A stretch of 64,000 nt of DNA from RHKX01 sp963745755 (lineage in GTDB: Bacteria; Actinomycetota; Thermoleophilia; Solirubrobacterales; 70-9). Below are positions 43,378 through 50,503 of this stretch, one piece after another. A program made the position numbers and the translations under genes. Numbering within the stretch: the first letter of the stretch is position 1; every line of letters starts with the position of its first letter. The stretch is from contig CAVUYP010000002.1 in the NCBI GenBank assembly GCA_963745755.1, forward strand, positions 124,001 through 188,000, in the 5' to 3' direction. The notes below the pieces were generated by a model that worked only from the letters and a program-made list of their open reading frames with translations, was not told the DNA's origin and searched no databases.

Positions 43378-45020
43378 TCCTCGGCCGGCGGTGGGTGCCG
43401 GGTGATCCCGGGGCTGCGGCCGCTCGTCGCGTAGAGCCAGCGCGAGCGCCGGCCGAAGACCGGGCCGAGGCCGACGCGGTCCTCCTTGCGGACGAGCAGG
43501 AAGCAGCTGACGGCACCGATCAGCGCGATCAGCGCGCCGACCAGGAAGGAGAGCTGAAAGCCGTCGACGTGGGTGGTCACGACGTCGTCGATGACGCTGC
43601 GAACGAGCGGCGTCTGCGGCGCGTTGTCGAGCCCTTTCTGCTCGGCCACCTGAATGAAGTCACGGACCCTGTCGATCTGCTCCTCGGTGGGGTTGATCCC
43701 GCGCGCGGCGAAGTCCTCGTCGAGCTTGTGGCGGTAGTAGCCGAGCTCGACCGCGAGCAGGACGGCGATCCCGATCGCACCGCCGAGCTGCTCGGACGTG
43801 TTGATCATCCCCGCTGCCCGGCCGCGGTCGGCCTCGGGGACGGCGTTGAGGCCGACCGGGTCGTTGACGGTGAGGACGATGCCGAGCGCGATGCCCTGCA
43901 GGACGAGGCCGGGGATCAGCGCGACGGCCGTCTCGCTCGGAACCGCGAGCGCCAGCGCCGCTCCCGAGGCGGCGAGGATCAGAAAGCCGATGGTCAGCGG
44001 CAGGCGGCCGCCGATCCGGTCGAACGCCCGGCCCGCGAGCGGCCCGGCGAGGATGATCGGGACGGTCGCCGGGATCAGCGCGATGCCGGCCAGCATCGGG
44101 CTGACGCCGATCACGAGCAGGAGCAGGAACGGCAGCAGGAAGCCCATGCCCAGCTCGATCGATCCGGCCAGCAGCTGGCTGATGTTGGAGGCGAGGAAGT
44201 TCTTGTGGCGGAACAGGCGCAGATCGAGCAGCGGGTCGGCGGTCCGCAGCTCGATGACGACGAAGGCGACCGCAAGCGCCGCGGCGGCAAGGATCGGAAC
44301 CAGCGCCTGCGGGTCGGTGAGCGGGACGTCGGAGACCCGCGAGAGCCCGAAGACGAGCCCGGCCGCGGCCAGCGCCAGCGTCGCCATTCCCGCGAAGTCG
44401 AGGTCGCGGACCCGGCCCCGCTCGGAGGGGGCGAGGGCCGGCGTGCCGCGCAGCGTCAGGACGATCGCCAGCGCCGCCAGCGGCACGTTGACGAAGAAGA
44501 CGAGGCGCCAGTCGACGCTGGTCAACAGGCCGCCGAGGACCGGTCCGAGCGCCGCGAAGAAGGCCGAGCCGCCGGCGAGCACCCCGAGCGCCATCCCGCG
44601 CCGGTCGCCGGGCGCGACGGCGCTGACGATCGCCACCGCCGTCGGCATCATGCAGGCGGCGCCGAGCCCCTGGACCGCCCGCGCCGCCAGCATCCAGGTC
44701 ATGTCCTGGGCCGCGCCGGCGAGCGAGGTGGCGACGAGGAAGATCACCGCCCCGGCCAGGAACACCCTGCGGAGGCCGAGCAGATCGCCGAGGCGGCCGC
44801 CGAGGACCATGAACGCGGCGAGCGGCAGGATGTTCGCGGTCAGCAGCCATTGGCTCTCGTCGAGGCTCGCGTCAAGGCCCTTGATCGCGTCCGGGGTCGC
44901 CAGCGGAACCGCGGTCTGATCGACGAGGATCATGCTGCTGGCCAGCGTCATCGCGACCAGCGTCACCCACAGCCCCGGAGCCCCCGGCGATGCCGATCCG
45001 CTTCCTCCCTCGCCGCTCAC
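43374..45020 (-). CDS. DHA2-type MFS drug exporter, second in window
   Basis: 548 residues and 14 predicted helices. Motifs: VTLVAMTLASSMILVDQTAVPLATPDAIKGLDASLDESQWLLTANILPLAAFMVLGGRLGDLLGLRR, VQGLGAACMMPTAVAIVSAV, and GPVLGGLLTSVDWRLVFFVNVPLAALAIV (motif C). A long loop before the last helix (FAARGINPTEEQIDRVRDFIQVAEQKG...) is unusual in size for the family. The start is set at the GTG at 45020, 7 bases after a minus-strand TAGCGT; the GTG at 45029 is an alternative. The divergent neighbour is an SGNH hydrolase. No regulator gene adjoins it. Confidence 0.87.
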   Translation of the reverse strand: MSGEGGSGSASPGAPGLWVTLVAMTLASSMILVDQTAVPLATPDAIKGLDASLDESQWLLTANILPLAAFMVLGGRLGDLLGLRRVFLAGAVIFLVATSLAGAAQDMTWMLAARAVQGLGAACMMPTAVAIVSAVAPGDRRGMALGVLAGGSAFFAALGPVLGGLLTSVDWRLVFFVNVPLAALAIVLTLRGTPALAPSERGRVRDLDFAGMATLALAAAGLVFGLSRVSDVPLTDPQALVPILAAAALAVAFVVIELRTADPLLDLRLFRHKNFLASNISQLLAGSIELGMGFLLPFLLLLVIGVSPMLAGIALIPATVPIILAGPLAGRAFDRIGGRLPLTIGFLILAASGAALALAVPSETAVALIPGLVLQGIALGIVLTVNDPVGLNAVPEADRGRAAGMINTSEQLGGAIGIAVLLAVELGYYRHKLDEDFAARGINPTEEQIDRVRDFIQVAEQKGLDNAPQTPLVRSVIDDVVTTHVDGFQLSFLVGALIALIGAVSCFLLVRKEDRVGLGPVFGRRSRWLYATSGRSPGITRHPPPAED

Positions 45021-45027
45021 CGACGCC

Positions 45028-45044
45028 ACGCTAATGCTTACGAT
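45028..45044. promoter_or_regulatory. Overlapping divergent -10-like boxes
   Basis: Minus-strand TAGCGT (45033-45028) precedes the MFS gene and plus-strand TACGAT (45039-45044) ends 6 bases before the ATG at 45051. With only 30 bases between the two start codons, RNA polymerase could probably serve just one direction at a time. Confidence 0.4.
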
Positions 45045-45050
45045 TCCGCC

Positions 45051-45863
45051 ATGACGAGCAGCGTGCCGAGCCCGCCCGTCGCCGCGTTCGAGCGATTCGT
45101 CGCACTCGGCGACTCGACGACCGAGGGGCTCGAGGATCCCTATCCGGACGGCGGCGGCTATCGCGGCTGGGCCGACCGCCTCGCCGAGCGACTGGCGGCC
45201 GCCAATCCGCAGCTCACCTACGCGAACCTCGCCGTCCGCGGCCGCAAGGTCCCGCAGATCCGCGCCGAGCAGCTCGAGCCGGCGATCCGGCTGCGGCCCG
45301 ACCTGGCGAGCATCCTCGGCGGCATCAACGACGTCCTCCGCCGCAGCCTCGACCTCGATCGCGTGATCGGCGACCTCGACGAGATGGCGGCGGCGCTGGG
45401 CGCCGCCGGGGCCACCGTGCTCACCTTCACGTTCCCCGATCCGACCGCGGTGATCACCGTCGCCGCGGCGCGGATCCGGGCCAGGGTCGTCGACTTCAAC
45501 GCGCGGGTGCGGCGGATGGCCGCCGAGCGCGGCGCCGTGCTCGTCGACCTCGAGCGCGAGGGCATCGCCCACCCGAACCTGTGGTCCTCCGATCGCCTCC
45601 ACGCCAACGGCGAGGGCCATGACCGGATCGCCGGCGCCGCCGCCGCCGCGCTCGGGCTCGCCGCCGATCGGTCGTGGGCGGCGCCGCTGCCCGACCCGCC
45701 GCCGCGCTCGGCGACCGCGCGCTACGCCGCCGACGCCGTCTGGATGGGCCGGCACCTGACGCCGTGGCTGCTCCGCCGGCTGCGCGGCGTCTCATCCGGC
45801 GACGGTCGCGTGCCGAAGCGGCCCGAGCTGTTGCCGATCGACGAGCGGACGCTGCCGGGCTGA
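45051..45863 (+). CDS. SGNH/GDSL-family hydrolase
   Basis: Esterase or lipase-like enzyme of 270 residues. Block I FVALGDSTTEGLEDPYPDGGGYRGWADRLAERL carries the nucleophilic Ser. Block III has the oxyanion-hole Asn in ILGGINDVLRRSLDL. Block V SSDRLHANGEGHDRIA carries Asp and His. The last about 50 residues (TARYAADAVWMGRHLTPWLLRRLRG...) are an added amphipathic end often seen in actinobacterial members. No signal peptide, so probably cytoplasmic. Natural substrate unknown. Its stop lies in a hairpin shared with the convergent GGDEF gene. Confidence 0.9.
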   Translation: MTSSVPSPPVAAFERFVALGDSTTEGLEDPYPDGGGYRGWADRLAERLAAANPQLTYANLAVRGRKVPQIRAEQLEPAIRLRPDLASILGGINDVLRRSLDLDRVIGDLDEMAAALGAAGATVLTFTFPDPTAVITVAAARIRARVVDFNARVRRMAAERGAVLVDLEREGIAHPNLWSSDRLHANGEGHDRIAGAAAAALGLAADRSWAAPLPDPPPRSATARYAADAVWMGRHLTPWLLRRLRGVSSGDGRVPKRPELLPIDERTLPG

Positions 45864-45886
45864 TCGCCGCCTGCGGGCGCTCAGCC
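45858..45886. terminator. Hairpin in the convergent stop region 45858-45886
   Basis: GGCTGA (45858-45863) pairs with TCAGCC (45881-45886), and after one mismatch CGCC pairs with GGCG around a 7-base loop. The stops of the SGNH hydrolase and the diguanylate cyclase both lie within the stem. Bidirectional terminator candidate. Confidence 0.5.
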
Positions 45887-47398
45887 GAGCGGTGCGGTGG
45901 CGCTGATCGCCCGCGCCGGCGCCAGCATCGCCACATCGCGGCCGGCGGCCTTGGCGGCGTAGAGCGCCTCGTCCATCCGCTCGAACAGCTCGATCGCGGT
46001 CTCCGAGCCGTCCCAGGAGGCGATCCCCGCCGAGCAGGTCTGACCGCCGGGCGTGCTGGCGCGCAGCCGCTCGACGACGTCGAGCGCGCAGGCTCCGCCG
46101 CAGTCGGGCAGCAGCAGCGTGAATTCCTCGCCGCCCCAGCGGGCGAGCTCGTCGCCGTGCCGGATCGCCGCCGTCCAGGACCCGGCCGCCTCGCGGAGCA
46201 GGCGGTCGCCGGCGCGATGGCCGTGGACGTCGTTGTAGTCCTTGAACAGGTCGAGGTCGACGATCGCGACCGACAGCGGGGTCCGGCGGCTGCGCGCGAT
46301 CGCCATCTCCTTGGCGAGCAGGCCGTCCCAGCCACGGCGGTTGATCAGACCGGTGAGCTGGTCGCGGGAGGCGGTGTCGGACAGCGAGCGGAGCAGGTCG
46401 GTGTGGTCGATCGTCGTCGACGCCTCCGAGGCGAGCGAGCGGACGACGTCGATCCGCAGCTCATCGGGGTGACGCACCGGCTCCCGCCATCCGGCGGTGA
46501 GGACCGCGGCGACGAGGCCGCTGCGCATGACCGGCGCGGAGAACCAGGAGCGGATGTCTCCGAACCTCGTGGTCAGCTCTGGCAGCAGCGCCGCCACGTT
46601 GTCCGCGTCGGGGACGAACACCGGCTTGCCGGAACTGACCGCACGGTGGACGAGCGAGCGATCGTCGTCGGGGATCGGCATCCCGGTCAGATCAGAGCGG
46701 CTCGATGCGGTGACGACGAACCGGCCGCTGCTGTCGGGCTCGACGAGCGTGACGACGTCGCAGCCGGCCAGGTCGGGGGCGGCCCGGACGAGGGTCTCGC
46801 GGGAGTCGGGGGCGGCGAGCATCGCCGCCTGCAGGGCCCGGAGCCTCGGGCCGAGGCGTACCCGGTCGCGCAGCTCCTGCGAGCGGCGCTGCACGGGGAC
46901 CGCGAGCAGCGGCAGCAGGATCCCCCAGACGACGGCCCGCAACCCGAGCTCGCCGGGATGGAGGGCGGCCGGGGTCGCCAGCGCCAGCCAGGAGGCGGCG
47001 ATCACGATCGCCAGCGTCCGCCGGCTCTCCTGGATCGCGACGACGAGGACGTTGAAGCAGAGGATGACGTCGTAGAGCGCCTCGCCGGTGGTCACCGCGA
47101 GCGTCCCGATGGCGACTGCGAACGCGACCGGCGGCAGCGCCCTGACGACCGGGTCGAGGTCGCGGCCGTAGGCGTAGGCGCGCCAGCAGGCGAGCAGGAT
47201 CACGGCGAGCGCCCCGGCGGCGCGGGTGAGCGCCGAGCCGGGGATCAGCAGCATCACGGCGATCCCGATCGCCATGAACGCCAGCAGCTCCAGCGCCACC
47301 GTGGGCAGCCGCCGGCGCTCAGGCCCGTCCGCGAGGCTGAGCACGGGCGCGTCACCGGCCGCCGCCGGCCCGCCGTGGAGGCTCGTCTCCGGGACCAT
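45881..47398 (-). CDS. Membrane GAF-GGDEF diguanylate cyclase
   Basis: 505 residues. Hydrophobic helices between about 35 and 175 are followed by a GAF-like sensor (about 190-330; RALQAAMLAAPDSRETLVRAAPDLAGCDVVTLVEPDSSGRF). The GGDEF domain carries the motif RWGGEEF at about 422-426. The I-site RHGD lies five residues before it. Substrate residues FKDYNDVHGHRAGDRLLRE are present. It should therefore be an active, product-inhibited cyclase. It is the second such enzyme in the window, so c-di-GMP signalling is probably important in this organism, while no degrading enzyme is seen here. Confidence 0.92.
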   Translation of the reverse strand: MVPETSLHGGPAAAGDAPVLSLADGPERRRLPTVALELLAFMAIGIAVMLLIPGSALTRAAGALAVILLACWRAYAYGRDLDPVVRALPPVAFAVAIGTLAVTTGEALYDVILCFNVLVVAIQESRRTLAIVIAASWLALATPAALHPGELGLRAVVWGILLPLLAVPVQRRSQELRDRVRLGPRLRALQAAMLAAPDSRETLVRAAPDLAGCDVVTLVEPDSSGRFVVTASSRSDLTGMPIPDDDRSLVHRAVSSGKPVFVPDADNVAALLPELTTRFGDIRSWFSAPVMRSGLVAAVLTAGWREPVRHPDELRIDVVRSLASEASTTIDHTDLLRSLSDTASRDQLTGLINRRGWDGLLAKEMAIARSRRTPLSVAIVDLDLFKDYNDVHGHRAGDRLLREAAGSWTAAIRHGDELARWGGEEFTLLLPDCGGACALDVVERLRASTPGGQTCSAGIASWDGSETAIELFERMDEALYAAKAAGRDVAMLAPARAISATAPLG

Positions 47399-47534
47399 GC
47401 TTGCCTAATCGAGTCGTGAATCGGCGACCTTTAGCGATCGCTCCCGGCGCCGGACGGAAACGGACGCTCCGAAACGGCGAATGCATCGCGGCGCCCCGGC
47501 GAGGGGCGGCGCAGACGGCGGCGAACGGGTACCG

Positions 47535-48119
47535 ATGGCGGCACGCGTCTACGTGATCGAGCTCGACCGGGGCGCCGGTCGTCGCCGCGACCCGCGGATT
47601 CCCTGGGTCTACGTCGGCTCCAGCGCCCGCGACGCCGAGATCCGCTTCGCCCAGCACCGCCGCGGCTACAAGTCCTCGGGCCTCGCCAAGCGCTTCGCGC
47701 TGCGGCTGCGCCCCGACCTCTACGAGGACCTGCCCGCCTACAGGGGATCGGTGGCGGCGCGCCGGGCCGAGCTCGGCCGCGCCCGCGAGCTCGCCGCCTG
47801 CGGGTTCGTCGCCCACAGCGACGGCACCTCCTTCGGCAAGGGCGAGGGCGGCTGGTGCGAGTGGGGCGCCGAGCGGCTCGAACGGGTCGCCGCGAGCGTC
47901 GAGCGGGCGGCCCGGGAGCTGCTCGACTCCGCCTTCGAGCCGCTCGACGCGGGCCGCTGCGTGGAGCTGCTGCACGGCGACCGCGGCTTCTGGGTCGGCG
48001 ACTACATCGACCCCGTCGACCCGCCGCCCGCCTATGGGCTGTTCGCCCACGCCTCGGTCGCGGCGCTGCGCGGCCCGGTCGAGCGCTGCCTCGCCGCAAC
48101 GCCGGTCGCGACCGGCTGA
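47535..48119 (+). CDS. GIY-YIG-like hypothetical protein, 194 aa
   Basis: Not firmly recognised. The first 60 residues, VYVIELDRGAG...PWVYVGSSARDAEIRFAQHRRGYKSSGLAKRFALRLRPDL, have the layout of a GIY-YIG nuclease: VYV and YVG strands about 18 residues apart, then an Arg and a basic helix. The rest (ARRAELGRARELAACGFVAHSD, then WGAERLERVAASVERAARELLD) is helical and has no assigned domain. If it is a GIY-YIG domain, the catalytic Glu is not obvious. The ATG at 47535 is preferred over 47481 because conserved-looking sequence starts there. It stands alone. Confidence 0.55.
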   Translation: MAARVYVIELDRGAGRRRDPRIPWVYVGSSARDAEIRFAQHRRGYKSSGLAKRFALRLRPDLYEDLPAYRGSVAARRAELGRARELAACGFVAHSDGTSFGKGEGGWCEWGAERLERVAASVERAARELLDSAFEPLDAGRCVELLHGDRGFWVGDYIDPVDPPPAYGLFAHASVAALRGPVERCLAATPVATG

Positions 48120-48207
48120 CGCGACCCGACTGCCCCGATCGGCCTGGCATCGGCGTGCCGTGAGCCTCGGTACAGTGTGCTGAAAGCAGTTCGAAATATT
48201 GGAGAGC

Positions 48208-49620
48208 ATGCAGACAATCACCCCGCCGGACTCCGCCGAGGAGATCGGCTCGATCGAACTGACCGCAGCGGCCGACGTGCAGGCCGTCGTCGACCGCGCC
48301 GCCGCCGGTGAGCGTGGTTGGGCGCGGGTACCGATCCGGGAGCGGGCTGCCGCGCTCGACCGCGCCGCCGCAGCTCTCGAGCCGGCGGCCGCGGAGCTCG
48401 CCGAGCTGCTCGCCGCCGAGTCGGGCAAGCCGATCGGCCAATCCCGCTTCGAGATCGGCGGCACGGTGGCGTTGCTGCGCGGCAACGCCGAGGAGGCGCG
48501 ACGGCTCGTCGGCCGGGTCCTCCCGACCGAGGGAAATGCCGGCACCGAGGACGACCTCGCCGTCACCCGGCGCGAGCCGCTCGGCGTCGTCGCCGCGATC
48601 CTGCCGTTCAACTTCCCCGCCGAGCTGTTCGTCGAGAAGTGCGCGGCCGCGCTGGTCGCCGGCAACGCGGTCGTCGCCAAGCCGCCGCTCGAGGCGCCGT
48701 TGACGATCGGGCGCATCCACGCCGCGCTCGTCGACGGCGGCGTCCCGGCCGATGTCATCGGCCTCGTCCAGGGCGCTGCCGACGTCGGCGCGGCGTTGGC
48801 CGGCGCCGACGGCGTCGCCGCCGTTTCGCTGACCGGGTCGACGGCGGCGGGAATCGCCGTCGCCGAGGCCGCGGCGCCGACGCTCCGCAAGCTCCACCTC
48901 GAGCTCGGCGGCAACAACGCCTGCCTGGTGCTCGCCGACGCCGACCTCGACCTCGCCGTCGCCGAGATCGTCCGCGGCCGGCTGATGATGAACGGGCAGG
49001 CGTGCTCGGCGACCAAGCGCGTGATCGTCGCCGAGTCGCTCCACGACGAGCTCGCCTCCCGGCTCGCCGCCGAGGCCGGTCGCCAGCAGCTCGGCCCGGC
49101 CCGCAGCGAGGAGACGACGATCGGCCCGCTGATCAACGAGGCCGCCGCGGCGCGCGTTGCCGCCCAGGTCGCCGAGGCGGTCGCGGCCGGGGCGAGCCTG
49201 GCCGCCGGCGGTGCCAGCGCCGACGGCGCCTACTTCCCCCCGGTGGTCCTCGCCGCGGTCCCGGCCGAGAGCGACGTCGCCCGCAGCGAGGAGATCTTCG
49301 GCCCCGTCTTCAACCTGATCCCGGCGGCCGGACCCGAGCAGGCCCTGGAGATCGCCAATGCCTCCGACTACGGTCTGATGGGCAGCGTCTTCACGCGTGA
49401 CCTCGAGCTCGCCTGGGCGCTCGCCGAGCGGCTCGAATGCGGCGGCGTCGTCATCAACGGCAGCGACAACTACCGGCCCCCGGTGATCCCGTTCGGCGGG
49501 GTGAAGCTCTCCGGCGTCGGTCGCGAGGGCCTCGGCTACACGATCGAGGAGCTGAGCCGCGAGAAGACGATCGTCCTGCGCCGCTTCCGCGACACGCTCT
49601 CCCCGCGGCTGGCCCCATGA
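48208..49620 (+). CDS. Aldehyde dehydrogenase
   Basis: NAD(P)-dependent ALDH of 470 residues. Motifs: PLGVVAAILPFNFPAELFVEKCAAALVAGNAVVAKPPLEAPL (cofactor), the VSLTGSTAAG turn, catalytic Glu in LHLELGGNNACLVLADADLD and catalytic Cys in MNGQACSATKRVIV. C-terminus: EIFGPVFNLIPAAGPEQALEIANASDYGLMGSVFTRDL, then PFGGVKLSGVGREGLGYTIEELS. It resembles the succinate-semialdehyde, lactaldehyde and benzaldehyde dehydrogenase groups. The ATG is preceded by GGAGAG at short spacing; a TTG at 48199 is the alternative. The stop overlaps iclR (ATGA). As the first gene before the regulator and catabolic operon it may oxidise an aldehyde made by that pathway. Confidence 0.92.
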   Translation: MQTITPPDSAEEIGSIELTAAADVQAVVDRAAAGERGWARVPIRERAAALDRAAAALEPAAAELAELLAAESGKPIGQSRFEIGGTVALLRGNAEEARRLVGRVLPTEGNAGTEDDLAVTRREPLGVVAAILPFNFPAELFVEKCAAALVAGNAVVAKPPLEAPLTIGRIHAALVDGGVPADVIGLVQGAADVGAALAGADGVAAVSLTGSTAAGIAVAEAAAPTLRKLHLELGGNNACLVLADADLDLAVAEIVRGRLMMNGQACSATKRVIVAESLHDELASRLAAEAGRQQLGPARSEETTIGPLINEAAAARVAAQVAEAVAAGASLAAGGASADGAYFPPVVLAAVPAESDVARSEEIFGPVFNLIPAAGPEQALEIANASDYGLMGSVFTRDLELAWALAERLECGGVVINGSDNYRPPVIPFGGVKLSGVGREGLGYTIEELSREKTIVLRRFRDTLSPRLAP

Positions 49621-50426
49621 GCGCCGGCTACCGGGTGCCGGCGGTCGTCTCGGCCGCGAAGATTCTCCGCGAGCTGCGGCGAGTCGGCGACGGCAGCGCG
49701 ACCCAGAGCGAGCTCGTTCGCGCCACCGAGCTGTCGAAGAGCACCATGCACAACCTGCTCGCCACCCTCGAGGACGAGGGGCTCGTCAGCCGCGACTCGC
49801 GGACCAAGGAGTACCGGCTCGGCCCGGCCCTGATCACGCTCGGCGCCGCGGCCACCGGGCAGACCCGGCTGATCGACATCGCCACCGAGCGGCTGGCTCC
49901 GCTGACGATCGAGCTCGGCCTCTCGTTCGCCGTCGCCCAGCCGGTCGGCGACTACGAGTCGGTGATCGTCGAGCGCTTCTACCCGCCGGAGGGCGTTCAC
50001 GTCGGGATCAGGCTGGGCAGCGCCTACGGGCTCTACGAGGGCGCGCTCGGCAAGTGCATGCTGGCGTCGTTGCCGCAGCCGGAGGTCGAGCGGATCCTCG
50101 CCAAGCGGTCGATCCCGGCCCACACCGACCGGACCCTGACCCGGCCCGACGATCTGATCGCCGAGGTCGAGCAGGTCCGCGAGCGCGGCTGGGGCGCTTC
50201 GGTCCAGGAGCTGAACGAGAACAACGCCGTCGCCGCCTTCGTCCGCGGCCGCAACGGCAGCATCGCGCTGCTGCTCGTGGCGCTCGGCTTCGCCGAGCAG
50301 CTCGGCGGCGAGCGGATCGAGCAGACGGGGGAGATGCTCGTCGACCTCGCCGGTCAGATTCGCGCCGCGGCCGGCATCGGCGGCCGCGGGGAGCCCGAAG
50401 CCGCGAGCGGCGCCCGGATCGGATAG
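49617..50426 (+). CDS. IclR-family regulator of the catabolic cluster
   Basis: 269 residues. N-terminal winged helix: AAKILRELRRVGDGSATQSELVRATELSKSTMHNLLATLEDEGLVSRDSRTKEYRLGPALITLG. The C-terminal IclR effector domain reads IDIATERLAPLTIELGLSFAVAQPVGDYESVIVERFYPPEGVHVGIRLGSAYGLYEGALGKCMLASL, then VQELNENNAVAAFVRGRNG. The overlap with the ALDH stop (ATGA) puts it in the same transcript. A palindrome with a further half-site follows directly downstream (50432-50466), in front of the big amidohydrolase gene; it is a natural operator for this protein. Ligand unknown, probably the pathway substrate or an intermediate. Confidence 0.92.
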   Translation: MSAGYRVPAVVSAAKILRELRRVGDGSATQSELVRATELSKSTMHNLLATLEDEGLVSRDSRTKEYRLGPALITLGAAATGQTRLIDIATERLAPLTIELGLSFAVAQPVGDYESVIVERFYPPEGVHVGIRLGSAYGLYEGALGKCMLASLPQPEVERILAKRSIPAHTDRTLTRPDDLIAEVEQVRERGWGASVQELNENNAVAAFVRGRNGSIALLLVALGFAEQLGGERIEQTGEMLVDLAGQIRAAAGIGGRGEPEAASGARIG

Positions 50427-50429
50427 GGT
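50424..50429 (+). promoter_or_regulatory. -10-like box TAGGGT of the catabolic operon
   Basis: TAGGGT begins with the TAG stop of iclR. The start codon of the next gene is 75 bases further on, so unlike most genes here this transcript would have a leader, with an AGAGGAGA Shine-Dalgarno before the ATG at 50504. Confidence 0.35.
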
Positions 50430-50450
50430 TGGTTCAACAAGTCGCACTGA

Positions 50451-50466
50451 GTTCAATCAGCTGAAC
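50451..50466. promoter_or_regulatory. Candidate IclR operator
   Basis: GTTCA-N6-TGAAC inverted repeat; another half-site GTTCAA at 50432-50437 lies 19 bases upstream of the GTTCAA at 50451-50456, on the same helix face. It is placed between a -10-like box and the first gene of the operon, where a bound IclR protein would block or activate initiation. Confidence 0.5.
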
Positions 50467-50503
50467 ACGGCAGCGCAGCAGCGAGCACGAGCAGAGGAGA
50501 TCC

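Noticed and set aside
43395..45050. Long upstream extension of the SGNH hydrolase frame
   Set aside because: It is antisense to the MFS exporter; the hydrolase starts at 45051 just before its GDS motif and after a TACGAT box.
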